Source: Struthidea cinerea
Taxonomy: Eukaryota > Chordata > Aves > Passeriformes > Corcoracidae
Assembly: GCA_013397865.1 (NCBI GenBank)
Contig: VZTI01002345.1
Coordinates: forward strand, 175,741 to 239,740
DNA: 64,000 nt
Reading direction: 5' to 3'
Shown here: piece after piece, positions 11,889-24,551 of the stretch
Layout: every line of letters starts with the position of its first letter
Numbering within the stretch: position 1 is the stretch's first letter
The notes under the pieces: model-generated
The model's database searches: none
The model's input: the letters and a program-made list of their open reading frames with translations, nothing else
What the model was told of the DNA's origin: nothing
Made by a program: the position numbers and the translations under genes

Positions 11889-12286
11889 TCAGTTTTCCAC
11901 CGGGGTGGGATTTGCTAAGGGCTGGCTCACGATGACTTGCACCACGTAGTCCTTTGGGATTTTCAGCTCCTCCAGTTTCATTTTGTCTGCCAGGGGCCTC
12001 CCAGAGAAGAACCAGCGCTGGCTGCCCGGCTCCACTCCCTCCACGGCGTGCAGCCGCCGCTTCATGTGGTACACGGTGTCCATGCTGCGGACCAGCAGCT
12101 TGAGGTCTTTGCCCGTGGACAGGCGCAGGCGGAGCTGGCACTCGTGCCCGGAATTGGGAGGGGGGTCAGGAATATCCAGAGTCTCCAGGTCGCCCTTCTC
12201 CTCGATCATGTTGATGGGTGGGGCAAGGCAGTAGACGGGGAGCTGGTAGCGGTTGCCCAGTTCATCGTAACACTCCGTAAGAGCAC
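11889..12286 (-). CDS. UBTD2: UBTD2, last coding exon (ubiquitin-like domain)
   Basis: This exon encodes 131 residues plus the last two bases of a split glycine codon, and stops with TGA at 11891-11889. It begins after a CTAAAG acceptor (AG at 12288-12287) and continues in frame from the exon ending at 28786. With an expected 23-residue first exon the protein would be 234 residues, the human UBTD2 length. It opens with the end of the N-terminal UBTD domain (CYDELGNRYQLPVYCLAPP), then an acidic proline-rich linker, then a ubiquitin-like fold from about residue 150 (LRLRLSTGKD) through QRWFFSGRPL to KDYVVQVIVSQP. There is no C-terminal Gly-Gly, so it is not a conjugating modifier. UBTD2 is described as binding ubiquitin-pathway enzymes, including USP5 and the E1 enzyme, in the cytosol. 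IEEKGDLETLD and other residues favour UBTD2 over UBTD1. The upstream in-frame residues beyond 12286 are intronic. Confidence 0.97.
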
Positions 12287-14633
12287 CTTTAGGAGAGAAC
12301 AGGGCGAGAATCAGTGGGAATTCCGGGCACATTTAACACTGGGGTGGTCACTCTGGGAAGTTTTACCCTGCTGTTCAACCTCCCAAGAGCTGAGGTCTGA
12401 ATTCAGCCTTTAAAGGACCAGACAAAAATCATCAAAAATCATCAATGCCCCATCTTTGCACACGGAAACTTGGGGCTGAGATAAAAGCATCCCCTAAAAG
12501 CCAAACACCTCCCTCCCTCCAGATAAACCAGGATAAACTTCCAAAGCAGGGAGGAAGGATGAGGATGTGCTGCCGTGTGTCATTTCAAGGAGGAAACTCT
12601 CAGCAGCAGCACGGCCAAGGTTCAGGGCACGCGTGCACCCAGCAAAGGCCACTTGGACCAGGTTCCACCACGCTGACCCTGAGCTGTGAAAATGCAGGAG
12701 AGCGCCGTGAAAGGAGCATTTTGGAACTTCTCAAACATCCCCAAATTGCTGAAATGGTTTGGTACAGGCCTCGTGTTCAGTGAGCACTGCCAGGACAAAC
12801 AAACACGGCCACCCAAGTCTGCGGCTCCATCACCGCCCAGCACGGATTTTGTATTTCCACGGCGTCTCCGACTCCCACATTCAAAGCCCTGGAGTGTCAG
12901 GAGGGATTTTTATTTCCCTGAACTCCCTTGGGATAATCTGGAGAACCTGGCTGTGTGCACAGGAATTCTAACACACGCCAAAGCAGCGAATAAAAGCTGA
13001 GATTTTCACAGTGTAACTTTATAAAACAGATTCCACTTTACAAAACAGATTTCAAGTACTACCCTGGAAAAGCAGCAGCACATTTTCCATGCTGTTTATA
13101 GAATTCAAGTGAGAGAAGGCTGAGAGCAGAGCCTGGGAAACTGAGGAAGCTGCATTCCAAATCCCAGCAGGAATCCCTTCTCTCTGTGGTTAAACCCCCA
13201 GCTTCTCCCTCTCTCCCCTGGTCTGAATTTACCTGTAGAACAAATTTCCACATTTTTGCCCCTAGATGGGGCACGGTCACTTGCCAAATTACCCATCCTT
13301 GTGGAGCTGGGAATGTTTGAAGAGGAGCCAAGTCCTTGAGCTACAGAATATTAAAAAACCCCTTTGACTCTGTTCTGCACACCACAGCCAAGTGCTCCTC
13401 GTTAGAAACTAAGAGGTTTTTTTAGTTTGAATTTTTATTTTTTATGCTGACACGGAGTTGTCTTAAACTTTGCTGTTTGATCAGCAAAATTACCACAATA
13501 TAAAATTGTAACTCAGGGAAATGTGGTGTCACCCAGCCCAGTGTAACAGCAGCATCTTCTACTGGAAATCTTTTGGACAGAAATCCTCTTTTTTTAAGGA
13601 TAATTTGTGTTGGTGGAAACACACAGAGGAAATCAATGAAAAGATCAATGTTTTTTAGGCTTTCTGTTTGTGCAGGTAGCACCAAGGCAGCTGTGCCCTG
13701 AGATTTATGAGAGAAAAAAACAAAAAAGGAAATAAAAATATATAATTATATCAGCTCATTACAGTGTTTTACCATTAATGAATTTCAGAGCAAACCAACT
13801 TTTATCAAAGCTGTATTGGACCCAAACCCTTTCATGTTCTTTGCCATTTACAGACCCAAGCCTGAAGTTCCCACACTTCAGTTTTGTTTTACAACGTTCA
13901 TTTCACTCCTCATCGATTTGCTAAATGGCACAGGACTGAATTCCAGACATAGGAACAAGTTTGCTGCTAAAAAAAAGCCAAAATCCAAACCTCAACAGCC
14001 TTTCAATGTAGCTAAAGCAGCTCAAATTTCTTCAAAAGCCACGTATGTTAAAAAGAATGCATGAGCTTTAGAAGAGCACCTCAAAGAGTTAATTTTAAAT
14101 GACATGGGGGGAGCTTGCTGAGGAATTTCTTCATCATTTATCTCGTTGCCCAGCTGAACTAACATCAAGGTCAAAGCTTATGCTATAAACACTGGATTCC
14201 TTAATCATCATCAGATAAGCAATATTAAAACAAATCCTCTCCAACAGCAGCTAACTTGGAGGTCTGTAGCTAAAAAGAAATAAATAAATAGAGAAAAGAC
14301 ACAGCAGAGGAAAGCTCTTGCCAATAAAAGCCCCCAGTCAGTCCCATCCCAGGCTGAGGAATGGTTTACAGCAAACGGGCAATGTAAGAACAGGTCATTG
14401 CAAACCTCCCCAGTAATGCCAGCGTTCTCTTCATCCTGCTGAAAATGTCCCTGTGACTCCCAAGTCCCCTCACCTGCCAGTCAGGGGCTTTAGGAGCAGA
14501 TATTTTGATTAAAGAAGGTGATTACTGAGAGCAGAAGAGATTTCACAGCAGCACCCCCTCCATACCAGCACTCTGCACCTGCTGAAGCTGAGCCACAGCT
14601 CCAAGGATGGGAGGGGTTGGGCCTCAGCTCCAG

Positions 14634-15065
14634 AGAATCCCAGGATTATTGAGGCTGGAAAATCCCTCCCAGACCATCGAGTCCCAGCTGTGCCCATCCC
14701 CACCTGGTCCCCAGCCCAGAGCACTGAGTGCCACCTCCAGGGATGGGCACTCCAACCCTCCCTGGGCAGCCCCTGCCAAGGCCTGAGCACCCTTTCCATG
14801 GGGAAATTCCTGCTGATGTCCAGCCTGAGCCTCCCCTGGCCCAGCCTGAGGCCGTTCTCTCTTTTCCTGTCCCTGTTCCCTGGGAGCAGAGCCCGACCCC
14901 CCCGGCTGCCCCCTCCTGTCAGGGAGTTGTGCAGAGCCACAAGGTCCCCCCTGAGCCTCCTTTGCTCCAGGCTGAGCCCCTTTCCCAGCTGCTCCTCACA
15001 GGATTTGTGCTCCAGCCCCTCCAGGCACACCCAGCCCGGTCCCCTTCAGCCACCTCACTCCCTCA
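14634..15065 (-). mobile_element. CR1 LINE fragment
   Basis: A minus-oriented CR1. Its 3' end is at the left (GAATCCCAGGATTATTGAGG, then TGGAAAATCCCTCCCAGA). It continues through the conserved CAGAGCACTGAGTGCCACC, CCTGCTGATGTCCAGCC and GTCCCTGTTCCCTGGGAGCA boxes. It is similar to the copies at 19455, 60614 and, on the other strand, 58190. Confidence 0.93.
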
Positions 15066-15335
15066 GGCCATCACAACTTTGGGTCAAGTGACCTTTGGGG
15101 AGCCTCACAAGCTCCAAGGTGTCCCAAACAGGCAGAACATGAGGGGGTCACACGGTGGAGCTCAGACGTGAAGCGATGGCTGAGTTAACCAGGAGTTAGG
15201 TGTGAGGCTGTTTGAAGTGATGAAGGCAAACACGAGTTATTGGAGAGGAAGAGGAGAAGTGATGGAATCACCCCCAGCCACCACAGCAAGGCCAACCCCA
15301 CCAGCCAGGTGGCAGCTCTTCACCGAGGCACCGCA

Positions 15336-15449
15336 GGAAACCAAACATCCCAGCCAGAAAACACTTCCTAACGTTGCTGTTCTACCTGAAAATCACAGGG
15401 AATCAAACATCCCAACCAGAAAACACTGCTGTTCTACCTGAAAATCACA
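15336..15449. repeat. Tandem duplication of about 60 bp (two copies)
   Basis: Copy 1 (15336-15398) and copy 2 (15399-15449) share AAACATCCCARCCAGAAAAC and TGCTGTTCTACCTGAAAATC. Copy 2 lacks about ten bases in the middle. The high identity suggests a fairly recent event. Confidence 0.9.
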
Positions 15450-17715
15450 TTTCTGATCCTTCCTGCGGGACACATCAGCTTGGACCACACTCAGCTGGAA
15501 GGGGCACTAAAAAAATATCAAGCTCTTATGAGAAAGTGGAAAACAAGAGAGAAAGAAATATTTTTTTAGGTTTTTCTGTTACTCAGGCAACCAGGGCCCT
15601 TCCAGCACAGGAAGGATGCAGCCTCCTTAAACCAGAGGAGGAAAAGGCAGCACAGAGGTGCTCAGAACTGCAGGGAACAACCACCCCACATCCCAACTGA
15701 GCCTGATTTCCCTTCCCTGTTACCCTTTCCTTCCCCAAACCAGAGCAGGTTCAGATGCCAAAGCCTGGAGGGCGAGGTGGTACTGGGGAGTTTCCACTGC
15801 TGGATCATCCAAAGAACCCCCTGGAAGGGGCGGACTGCAGGAGGAAAGGAGCAGGCAGGAAGGGTGGCAGACAAGAAGATACAACACAAAAACAACAGCA
15901 GATGGGATTATTTTAGTATTTCAGAAGTAACACCGGCTTGGAGAGTGAGGAATTCTGGAAGGCAGAGCTTCTTGTTGGTTGTTCTCCAGGTAGGAGACAG
16001 CTTGAGAATTTCAGAGGGAAAAATAAGCAGCTGTGATCATCAAGCATAAGGAACGGGAACATTTTGAAATTAATTGCCTTGCAAGCCACAAAAAACTTTG
16101 TTTTATGAAGATTATTAGGATATTTCACTGGATTGGGAAGGGAAGACACTAAAATGGACTGGTTAAAATGCTGCTTCCACCCCTTCAAGCAGTTCGAAGT
16201 TTGGACTTACTTATCCTCCTGCAGGACCAACAATTTAAGATATCTCAATGACAGGAAGGTCAACTTTTTCAGGAGTTATTAAGTCAAGCAAATACGGCCA
16301 CACTCACCTGAAAACACAAAAAGTTTTAATGCATTTGAAATGGCATTTTGGCATTTCCTTAAGCTGCACACCGTCCTCTTCAGGAAAAGCAGGAAAATTC
16401 TTATTTCCTGTTCATAAGGTGCCTTGTACCTTAAGTTTTAGAGCAATTTTGAGAAGCATTGCTCAGAAACAACCAAAACTTAAAAAATGAGCAGATTTCC
16501 ATCTTTTTTTTTCCCTTCTCCCAGAGAGATTTGCTGCAGGAAGAGAAATTAAGACAACACAACCCAAAAAGTGGCGTTGCAGCGAGACTCAGCTAATTCA
16601 AGGAGACTGTCTGTGTAAAACACATTTGCCCAAGGAACAGCTGGTTCAGTTGTTTTTCTGACTGAAAATCTCCATTCCAAAGCCAAGCTGAGCCTGGATT
16701 GCTGAATAAATTGGGAATAGTAGAGCTTTCACCTGTGGAGTATTGATTTGAACCCAATATAAATCACTAATGCCTGAAATTCAGTAGGAAAACAAAGGGG
16801 TCTCTGGGTCTCACAGCACAGAAATTGCTAGAGAGCAAAGATGAGGCAGAAAAGCTGAATTATCTCTTCATCTTTATTAGCTGCTGATTCCAGGTCAGAG
16901 CTGGGACATCCAAGATTTTAGAAGGAAAAAAATCCCTGTCCTGACATCAGGAGCACATGGGAGAGGTGGAGGGTGGCTCGTGCAGAACGGGAGCAGGGTT
17001 GGGACAACAGCAAACACGCAGTGCTTTGTTCCACTCCCCTCCAAGCAGCCCAAACTGGGAGGAGTTCACACCAAAAAGCTCTTCCTGACTTAAAAACTGC
17101 TCAATTCGTCCCTGGAAGTGTCCAAGGCTGCTGTTACTAACGTGGTTTTCCCATTTTCCCAGAGGGAAATGTGTGGGAATACTCGTGCAAGCCAGTGCCT
17201 TGTACAGAGGACAATAAGGCAGCTACAAGAATTAATGGTGTGGGGGAAATAAACTTGATAATAAACCACCCCCCGTGCTTCCACACCAAATTTCCATGGG
17301 TTATGCAAATTTTAACTGCCAGAAAGCTCCTGGACAAAGGTACAATTTGGATCCCAAGCTCTGCTCTCATCCCCACCCTCCCTCTGTTACTCCAGCTCCT
17401 GACAGGATGGGGTTTGCAGATAATGAGTATTAAGCATTTAATAATTCTCATTTCCAAACTGCCTGGAAAACAGCTCTTCCATTACAGGAACATTACGGGT
17501 CTGGCTCCATTCCACGCTGGAGAACAACTCCCAGAGCCAGCAGGAGATCCCAGGAGCTTCTTGGTGAGCAGGACCAGCTCACTCCCGCTTGTGGCAACGG
17601 GCACCAGACACACAGGGCCTGTGCTTGGTGCATCACAGGGGGAAAGAGGGGAAAAGAAAGAGACTCTGACATCCTTCCCAACCTCAAGGGGCCTGCCCAG
17701 CTGCCTTTCCTGCAA

Positions 17716-17915
17716 TCACAGAGTGGTTGGGGTTGGAAGGGACCTCTGGAGATCCAGCCCAACACCTGCCCAGGGAGGGTCACCTGGAGCAGGTGACACA
17801 GGGACGTGTCCAGGTGGGTTTGGGATGTCTCCGGAGAGGGAATTCCACAACCTCCCCGGGCAGCTGTTCCAGGGCTCTGCCCCCCTCCACGGAAAGAAGT
17901 TTTTTCTCATGTTGT
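17716..17915 (-). mobile_element. CR1 LINE fragment
   Basis: Minus orientation. The 3' terminal box reads TTGGGGTTGGAAGGGACCTC at the left, followed by the CCAGCCCAACACCTGCCCAG and AGCTGTTCCAGGGCTCTG boxes. It differs from the other copies here and belongs to another CR1 subfamily. Confidence 0.88.
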
Positions 17916-18045
17916 AATACCAAAATAATACTTTTTCAAAGAGTAAATCCCAGTTGGAGAATCCAGCCAAAGATCCCTCAGGTGAATCTAAGCCCTCCTG
18001 CTTCAAACCGAGCACGAGTCACCCTAATACAGGGCAGGTTCCTAA

Positions 18046-18195
18046 ATGAACTGGTTGTCCAGAGAAATTGTGGATGCCCCAAACCTGGAAGTGTCCAAGG
18101 CCAGGCTGGAAAAAGCTGGGATAGTGGAAGGTGTCCCTGCCCATGGCAGGGGATGGAGTGGGATGAGTTTTGAGGTCCCTCCCAACCCAAATTTT
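18046..18195 (+). mobile_element. CR1 LINE fragment, 3' end
   Basis: Plus orientation, with TGTCCAAGGCCAGGCTGG, GATAGTGGAAGGTGTCCCTG and a 3' box GAGGTCCCTCCCAACCCAAA. It faces the minus-oriented copy at 17716-17915 across about 130 bases. Confidence 0.88.
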
Positions 18196-18987
18196 GGGAA
18201 AAGCCTGCGGCACATATGCCACGTGATCAGGCTTGCTGATCCACTCCATCACAGCAGAGCAGCAGCATCACTTCATTCATTAGCACTAATTAACTGGGCT
18301 GAAGGTGAAAGATAAATTAACACAGTCTCCTAAAACAAAGACATTTCTGCACTGGATGGATGAGCCACTTTTGCTCAGGTTTTAGCCCCAGTTCCCAGGT
18401 GTGCATCCCTCACCGTGCCCCATGTGCTGGGAGCGGGGAGAGCAGAGGGCTCAGCAGAGGGAAGAGGGATGGGACACTCTGGAAAGGGGGGCTCAGGGCC
18501 CTGAACCAAATCCTTCCAAATTCCTCTTAAAAATCCACACAAATGCCAAAAGCAGCAGTGGCAATCCCGCCAGAAGAGCTGGAATCTGTCACCCCACCTC
18601 GCTCACCTGATGGAAAAAGAGGGGAAAGCAGGGAAAAAGGAACCTACACCAGAAAGCTCCAACCTTGACAGCAGTGTAACTTCCACACACGAGCCAATCC
18701 TCCCCTAATACAGCTTTACTAGAGCTCAGATACCTCCAGTCTGTGCAGTTCACTGGGTTTCCATCACTGGGGTTGATAAATAAAGTAATTACGCATTAAT
18801 GCTCGGTAGCTGTCATGTTAACAACACCATATGTACTGCCACTTCCACATCCCTGTAAAACTTGGATCTAATCTTGCATGGAAGTAACAGCTTCCAACAG
18901 ATATTCCATCAGGGTTCAAAGATGACAAGTCATTTTACTAATGAAGTATTCATCTACTACTCTGCTTTGCATGTCATGAAAATAGAT

Positions 18988-19003
18988 GCCTGTCTAGACA
19001 GGC
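18988..19003. promoter_or_regulatory. 16-bp perfect palindrome containing a SMAD-type GTCTAGAC
   Basis: GCCTGTCTAGACAGGC equals its own reverse complement. Its centre GTCTAGAC is the palindromic SMAD3/SMAD4 binding site known from the literature. Function in this intron is speculative. Confidence 0.3.
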
Positions 19004-19454
19004 TTCTTAGATAAAAATGTAAAAATTAAATGGTTGGGAAAAGAGCTTCTCTGCGCACCCCCTTCATTCACATTTGCTGTTCTGCATTATCCAGCTTCTC
19101 CAAGGGGCTGGAGGGTTTTGGAGGAGAAAAAGAAAGCAGAATATCTTCATCACCTGAGGCTGCACTGCATCCCTCCGAGCACAGTGACCCTGGCAGTGTT
19201 TGAAGGCCCCAGGTCAGCTGTTCAGGGTGAAGCTGAACCCAGGTTTACAGAAGTTGCCACTGCCTTGGCTACCATTGATTTTGTTAGTTTGCTGTTCCCA
19301 TAAATCCAGAGTGAACACCTGGCACTCAGCATCCCAAATCCCATAACTAGTGTGGTTCCAATGGAAAACCAAATGGGAGGTGACAATCAAACAAGGGATG
19401 GAGCTTTCCTTTTTCTTGCCAGCCACAGACAGATGCAGATTTTGTCCCTGGAAG

Positions 19455-19690
19455 TCTACAAAGTGCCACCTCCAGCCCTTCCCTGGACACCTCCAGGGAT
19501 GGGGACTCCAAACCTCCCTGGGCAGCCCCTGCCAAGGCCTGAGCACCCTTTCCATGGGGAAATTCCTGCTGATGTCCACCCTGACCCTCCCCTGGCCCAG
19601 CCTGAGGCCGTTCCCTCTCCTCCTGTCCCTGTTCCCTGGGAGCAGAGCCCGACCCCCTGGGCTCCAACCTCATTCCAGGGAACTGCAGAG
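19455..19690 (-). mobile_element. CR1 LINE fragment lacking the 3' end
   Basis: Minus orientation. It includes the AAGTGCCACCTCCAG, CCAAACCTCCCTGGGCAGCC, CCTGCTGATGTCCACCC and GTCCCTGTTCCCTGGGAGCA boxes. The usual 3' terminal segment is missing at the left, so the copy is truncated on that side. Confidence 0.9.
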
Positions 19691-19916
19691 AGAGAGGAGG
19701 CACAGCCTGACCATGACTTGTTGGGATGTTCAATTAGCAATTAGAACCTGAGCTGCTGCACACCTCCTGTGCACTCCAGGCAGGGAGTTCAACCTCCACA
19801 CAATCCCCTGCCCACCAGTGCCCACTCAAAATGAGATTTCGGACAGTTTAATCCAAGCTCCAAGAGGATCTGGAAGGAAATTTGGGCTGACACAGCACTT
19901 ATTAAAGCTCCAGGTA

Positions 19917-19935
19917 CAGCAGCAGCAGCAGCAGC
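19917..19935. repeat. (CAG)6 microsatellite
   Basis: Six uninterrupted CAG triplets in intron 2. Confidence 0.95.
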
Positions 19936-22679
19936 CCCTCAGACTGAACACCAAAGCAAATGCTGGCTTCGAGGGAGTGTGGAGAGCTCTCCCAGCTGTT
20001 TGCAAGGACAACAAGAGCTGGAAAACTCCTAAAACTAAACAACTCTCCCCAGCACCTACCTGTGTGCAACAGGGGCGAGAAAGCAAGCACAGAATGACCC
20101 AGACAAAGGTTTGCCCTGCACCTTTGTTCTGCCTGCTCCCAAACTCACTGTATCCCCTGTGCTGACATTCCAAGACCTGCTAATGAGCCTGGAAGTCACT
20201 CATTTGCATGCTCAGCCTCCAAGGATCACCAGCAAAAATGTGAAAGGCTCCAGGGAGGTCAAGCAGCCTGACAGGATCGCACATTAGCGCCCACATCCTA
20301 AAATAAAACCACAACACAAGGCTGGTCCCGGCTGTGGGGGCGGAGGGGATTAAAGGAGGTCACGGGGGAGATCTGAGGCAGCAGCGTCGCTTTATTTGCT
20401 CCTCACCTCCAAGGTGCTGCTCCTTCAGAGGAAATAAAATAATAATTAAAAAAAAATAGAATAAAAAAGAGGAAAAATTCTTGATCAAGCACAAAGGTGG
20501 AAGATTGAATGTTGGTGCTGCCTCATGCCCTGAACGTGCACCGAGCAGAGGCAGCACAGATGGTGAGAGCCCAGAAAGGTTAGTTGCTTTGGGTCTTGCT
20601 GTAGCTGTGACCTTCTCTAAAAACCTTCCTTGATCACTCAGGGATTATTCAAAGCACCTCGGAGGTTGCATTGTTCCTGTGTAATGCCAAGGATGGAAAC
20701 CCAGAGGTCGTTTTGCTGCAGATGAAGCTACAAACCAAACACTGCTCGCTCTGGGCTGGGCTCAGACGTGGCTCAGCAAAAAAAGCAAAGCCCCGCTGGG
20801 CTTCTCAGTGATAACTGCCAGCAAAAAGCAGCTCCCAGCTCTGGGTGCAAGCAAATTCTTAGAAATGAGGATTTTTCCAGAGGTCAAGCTGTCTGTAACA
20901 CACCCACTGAAGCCTAACAATGACTCAAAGTTATCAGCCTGAGGTATTCATTGAAGGAGGCCGTGGAAGATTTAAAAATACTGAAGTACCTCATGAGTGC
21001 TGCCTACCCAGGTTAGGACTTCCTCAGCCATCACCTGTCCCTAAAACGTTAAAGGGAGAAGCCTTGTGGGGCTCAGACACTTCTGATCATAAACTATTTT
21101 GCCTTGGCTTTGGAGAAAAGTTACCATCTCATTATTTAAATTCCTGAAGCCAAACCAGCAGAAGATGCCTAACGTTTTGGCCACAATCAGCTGGAGATGA
21201 TGGAGGAGGAGGAGTGGGATGGGCCAGGAGCAGGTGAGATACCCCAGGGCTGGCTGAGCCCCTCATTTACCAGCCTGAGGACACCAGTTCCTCCAGGAAC
21301 ACCAAATTTACTGCAAAACACAATGGCAGAAGCCAGCAAAGCCACCCCTGGAGATCCCCACTGAGAACTCTCACCGGAATCTTCAGGGAGGAACACATTT
21401 TAAACTTCATTTCCCACTTCCACTTTAAACACTTCACATTTCTGTTCCTCATTTCCCAAGCAGACAGCGAGGCAGATGAAGCTGATACCCAGTTCCCCCA
21501 CTGTAAGCAGCCAAAAATGGAGTAAAAGTCCACTCCTGGGGAATATTTAATAAATCAGACATCTTGTCCTGACCACTATCAGACACCACAGGACTATTAT
21601 TCACTTCAGGCAGACACTCTCCTCTCCGGAACATCTGCAGCACCCAGATCAACAAGCAGCTTCTTACACGAAGAATTTGAGATGTTCTTTTGTCACGAGG
21701 GTTTATTTTGAGCATCTCATGGCCGGTTTGGGTTTGTTGCTTTGGGTTTTTTTCTTTTTTTTTAAAAGAGACAAATTAGATGCAATTTTCTGGTCACGCA
21801 TTAATAGTTAAAAAAAAAACCAAAACCAAAAAGAGCATTTCTAAAAAATGTTGCACAGTCATCCTCCCCACACCAGCAAACACAAACTGAAACCAAAGAC
21901 AGGAAACAGAGAGGCAAGAGCTACAGGGGAAGAGACTTGAGAAGAGTCCAAGCAATTATGTTGACAAAGCTCCTCAAAATACCTTTGAAAACACAAGAGC
22001 AGAAGTTAAAGATATTTAAGGAAAACAACTGGAGGATGGAGCTGGAAGTGGGGTTTTTATTTAAAGGGTTGAGAGTTTCTAACCTGCACTTAGATATATA
22101 AATACTTCAGCCAGCCACAACTGCTTTGCATCCTGAGGATTTGATTCATTTTCCTTCCACTTGAAGGAAACATTTGGAATTCAGCACCCCTCAGAAAGGA
22201 TGTTGAGATCTATTTTAAAAAACATTAATCACAGCAGAAATGATGGGAAGCAGCATCTTCACTGGAGGAGGCTGTTGAGGAAAGTGGTTCTTCTCCAAGG
22301 TTAGGAGGGATTTGGGGAAGCACAACACCACAGCACAGCCTTCACTGAACCACGGCCACTGCCCACGGGGAATGAGCCATTTTTCCAGGTGTGGTGGACA
22401 CGGAAAATGCCAAGAATCACCGAGGTAAGGGACAGCAGAGGAGGAGCAGCTGCCACGGAGCCCCGAGCAGGCTGTGGGAAGCTGGAGCAGGGGTAATCCC
22501 ATACCCAGGCAGGGAGCACTCAGCCTGGAGGTGACGATCCCTCATCCAGATGGAGCCTCCCAATGAAAAAGCAATTCCTGTGCCCGGGCACCGAGAGAGG
22601 CAGAGCCTTTGGGAGATTCCTCCTCAGCAGGAGGCACTTTGTGAGGAGCCAGGACAGCCGGAGCGCGCGGGGCTGCTCC

Positions 22680-23108
22680 GGGAAACGGATTTGGGGATGA
22701 GCTGGAGTGCCCCACTCTGGGAAATGGATTTTAGGATGAGCTGGAGTCCCCCGCTCTGGGAAATGGATTTGGGGATGAGCTGGAGTGCCTCACTCTGGGA
22801 AATGGATTTTGGGATGAGCTGGGCTCCCCCACTCCAGGAAATGGATTTTGGGATGAGCTGGGCTCCCCCACTCCAGGAAATGGATTTTGGGATGAGCTGG
22901 AGTCCCCCACTCCAGGAAATGAATTTTGGGATGAGCTGGAGTCCCCCACTCTGGGAAATGGATTTTGGGATGAGCTGGGCTCCCCCACTCCGGGAAATGG
23001 ATTTTGGGATGAGCTGGGCTCCCCCACTCTGGGAAATGGATTTTGGGATGAGCTGGGCTCCCCCACTCTGGGAAATGGATTTTGGGATGAGCTGGGCTCC
23101 CCTGCTGC
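22680..23108. repeat. 39-bp minisatellite, 11 copies
   Basis: Eleven units of 39 bases start every 39 bases from 22680, with no length change until the last, degenerate unit. Each contains GGGAAATGGATTTTGGGATG and then AGCTGG followed by a variable pyrimidine-rich end. Units fall into at least two types (GAGCTGGAGTCCC and GAGCTGGGCTCCC). Because 39 is a multiple of three, one plus frame and three minus frames stay open right through it. These frames are a by-product of the repeat, not evidence of a protein. Confidence 0.97.
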
Positions 23109-24178
23109 TTGGCAGGAGCCCAGAGGAGCAGGAGCACACCCAGCAGTGCCATGGCAGCGTTTCTTGTCACACTTGTCCCTGCGCTGCAGAGCGAGACTGG
23201 AACCACCAGGGCATCCAAAAACTTGAGGCATCAAGCAGCAAAATTGGGATGCAGCTCCCACTCCTCTTCCAGAGGATCCAAGGGTGCTGTGAGGCAGGAA
23301 GGGATTAAACCAGCCTGGGTGCAGGTTTATGAAAGCTTGACTCAAGTGTATTCACTCCCCATTTCAGCCAAGCTAAGCCTACGGAGGGGACCTGACGTCA
23401 AGAAGGTTTAAAAATAGACATTGATGTGTAGAAGAAAAACCAAAATAAAAGCACTCTCCTAATGCACACACGGCCTCAGTGCCAGCAGCAGCTTGGCTGC
23501 TTCCTCACAAGACAGCAGCAATTTTGGGTTTTAATCCCTGCCTTTTGGGGTTTTTTCTTTAACTGAAGTAAAAACAAACCAGAAAAACCTTCCCTCCAAC
23601 TAGTAACTGCTGTCTCCTGAGCAGAGTTTAGGCAAAAAAACCCCCAAAACCCAAAAAGCAATAAACCAGGAGGCTCAGCTGTAAATTTTATGATGTTCAC
23701 TACAGATTTTAGAGTTTCCTTAACTTTGATGGCCTGCATTTTCCTCTCAGTACTACTGCTGATCACACTGACAGACACGCTTTGGTAGTCAGACCTCCCA
23801 AAGCTTTCATAACTCTGCTGAAATCTAAAATTAGACAGCCACAGTCACCAAAATATCATTCACTCCCCTTTTAAAGGGGCATTAAGAGAAAGCTGAGCGA
23901 GTATTTGGGATCCTCACAGGAAAACACACTGTCCAACAGCATTCCACGTGTGTGGAGAGAATGTAATCCATAAAAAATATGATTTTTAATGAGAATTAAA
24001 AAGTCTCCTCAGACAAGCAAGCAATTCCTACAGCTTGAATTCCCAGCAATGGATACAGCAGTTTTCAGGGACGAGAGGAAGAAAAACCACAAGGACCTCG
24101 TGGCTTTAGGGGCAGCAGTTCACAGGGGATTCAATTTAAATGCTAAAGATGCCCCAGCAAAGTTCACTGGACAGATTC

Positions 24179-24300
24179 ACTCCATCACCAATTCATCACT
24201 ACAACACCTGAGTCCATTATTGGCACCACACAAAAAGCTCTGCAAAATCACAGAGTTCCACTTCTGGAGCTGCAGAATTTCCAGGAGCCATCCATGGAAT
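24179..24300 (+). repeat. Unclassified dispersed repeat, copy 1
   Basis: About 120 bases that match, at roughly 75-80 percent, the reverse complement of 24603-24715. Shared words include TCACACAAAAAGC-type sequence, CACAGARTTCCAC and CTCTGGAGCTGC. I do not recognise the family. Confidence 0.6.
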
Positions 24301-24512
24301 GGTCAAAAACCTCCTGTATCATTTTGTGGCAGATACTTCTGAACGACTGTGCAAATTTAAATATCAATTCTTGGCTCACTGGGCTGGGAGCACACACTGA
24401 CAGCTCAGTTCTCAACGTAAAATAAAATAAACGGACTCAATAAATGGAGATTTTCATCAACATAAATAAAAACGGAGTTTTCAACATAGCAAAGGGCAAC
24501 TTTTTATATTGA

Positions 24513-24540
24513 CTACAACTGGTGAGTGTTAAAAACACCC
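24513..24540 (+). repeat. 28-bp exact direct repeat, copy 1 of 2
   Basis: The 28 bases (CTACAACTGG at the start, AAAAACACCC at the end) recur exactly at 25276-25303. Both are followed by a similar ACAACCCAAA tail. This copy ends about 12 bases before a CR1 fragment. Confidence 0.9.
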
Positions 24541-24551
24541 ACAACCCAAAC

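Noticed and set aside
13816..14064. Small Lys-rich frame with SSKATYVKKNA near its end, considered as a processed pseudogene
   Set aside because: I compared it from memory with small basic ribosome-biogenesis proteins and found no ordered match. No poly-A tail or target-site duplication was evident.
14690..15171. Pro-rich frames of 133-147 residues (also at 19350-19751 and 60707-61250)
   Set aside because: These are translations of CR1 3' regions read in antisense. The same peptides recur at each CR1 copy.
22550..23345. Repeat proteins of 142-252 residues predicted on both strands
   Set aside because: They come from the 39-bp minisatellite. No splice context, conserved start or homology, and they lie inside UBTD2 intron 2.
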